This document shows, one piece after another, positions 63,507-64,000 of a stretch of 64,000 nucleotides of DNA (positions are counted from its first letter, which is position 1; each line of letters starts with the position of its first letter). The position numbers and the translations under genes were made by a program. The stretch is from Congeria kusceri (taxonomy: Eukaryota; Mollusca; Bivalvia; Myida; Dreissenidae). Location of the stretch: contig CM051027.1 in assembly GCA_027627225.1 (NCBI GenBank), positions 88,334,451 through 88,398,450 of the forward strand, read 5' to 3'. The notes below the pieces were generated by a model. That model made no database searches. It was given only the letters and a program-made list of their open reading frames with translations, and was not told where the DNA came from.

Positions 63507-64000
63507 CTAAAGCAATGACGAATTTCAATGTGTATAGTCAGTGTCAAAACTTTGTAATAAAGTAAAGAATAAACATTCATTTATTTGATGAAAAGTGTTC
63601 TTGAAATTGAAGTTGAATATAATGCATTGTATTGTTTTACTTTTGAGGCATTCAGAACCACTCTACATTCTCTTCTGAAAAATTGAATGAAAATGATTAA
63701 TCATCACTCATTTTTTTAAACAATGGCATTAATTTGATTTGATTGGGAATATAATAATTTGTTTTCAATGAGTCAAAGTGCACTAAGAAATCACATTCTA
63801 TGCAGCAAGAACACCACTTATTTACTTTAAAATATGTTCAGTTTTTTTTTAATATGTACTGATATATATACACCTTATTTCCAAATAAGTTTACAAACCA
63901 ATAGTTATTGTGGCCATTGGAAGTGCCGGATAGATAAATATTTAATAAAACATGACAAGAATGAAGATATTAGTTACAGATGAATCTCTGGTTACCGGAC
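63507..64000. other. BRSK intron at the right edge
   Basis: AT-rich sequence upstream (in gene orientation) of the BRSK exon 63506-63455. No further exon recognised. Confidence 0.4.

Overview
The window looks like nuclear DNA from a bivalve mollusc. It is AT-rich, its genes are split by introns with GT...AG borders, and it is dense in small inverted-repeat elements and in mobile elements carrying roughly 120-200 bp tandem units, some with ACGG-type microsatellites, as described from bivalves (the oyster pearl elements, the Donax DTC84 elements). A dreissenid such as Dreissena is my best guess, from recall of the commonest palindromic repeat; I could not search to confirm it. Nothing here is bacterial: no operons, CRISPR arrays or complete rRNA or tRNA genes.

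Four protein-coding genes can be assembled exon by exon with matching splice phases. (1) 523-13038, plus: the 3' 13 exons of a KIF27/KIF7 (Costal-2) family kinesin, coiled coil and tail only; the motor lies to the left of the window. (2) 15203-17523, minus: a three-exon gene of about 573 aa that I do not recognise, tail-to-tail with the kinesin. (3) 22925-38112, plus: a complete 12-exon caprin (638 aa), head-to-head with gene 2. (4) 51252-63506, minus: the 3' eight exons of a BRSK/SAD kinase, with the conserved linker, the KA1-like tail and a stop; the kinase domain lies beyond the right edge. Caprin and BRSK converge on a 12 kb repeat-filled gap. I see no functional link between the four: a Hedgehog/cilium kinesin, an unknown protein, an RNA-granule protein and a polarity kinase.

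The rest is mostly repeats. They include seven copies of a palindromic MITE, five with exact 4-bp target duplications; a PIF/Harbinger-like element with a TTA duplication (5396-7505); a hAT-like element (27493-28405); two TA-flanked CCGTAAA elements, one of which interrupts a tandem repeat and leaves the target intact; a 2.6 kb array of 25-bp units; a 62-bp minisatellite built from the head of a tRNA-derived SINE; and at least six tandem-repeat elements with a shared end-hairpin architecture. The least explained item is a 1.8 kb inverted-repeat-bounded segment in caprin intron 6 that carries a signal-peptide-like ORF and two cysteine-rich ORFs on the opposite strand. Close to it lie a frame-shifting cryptic exon candidate and a duplicated splice-donor segment.
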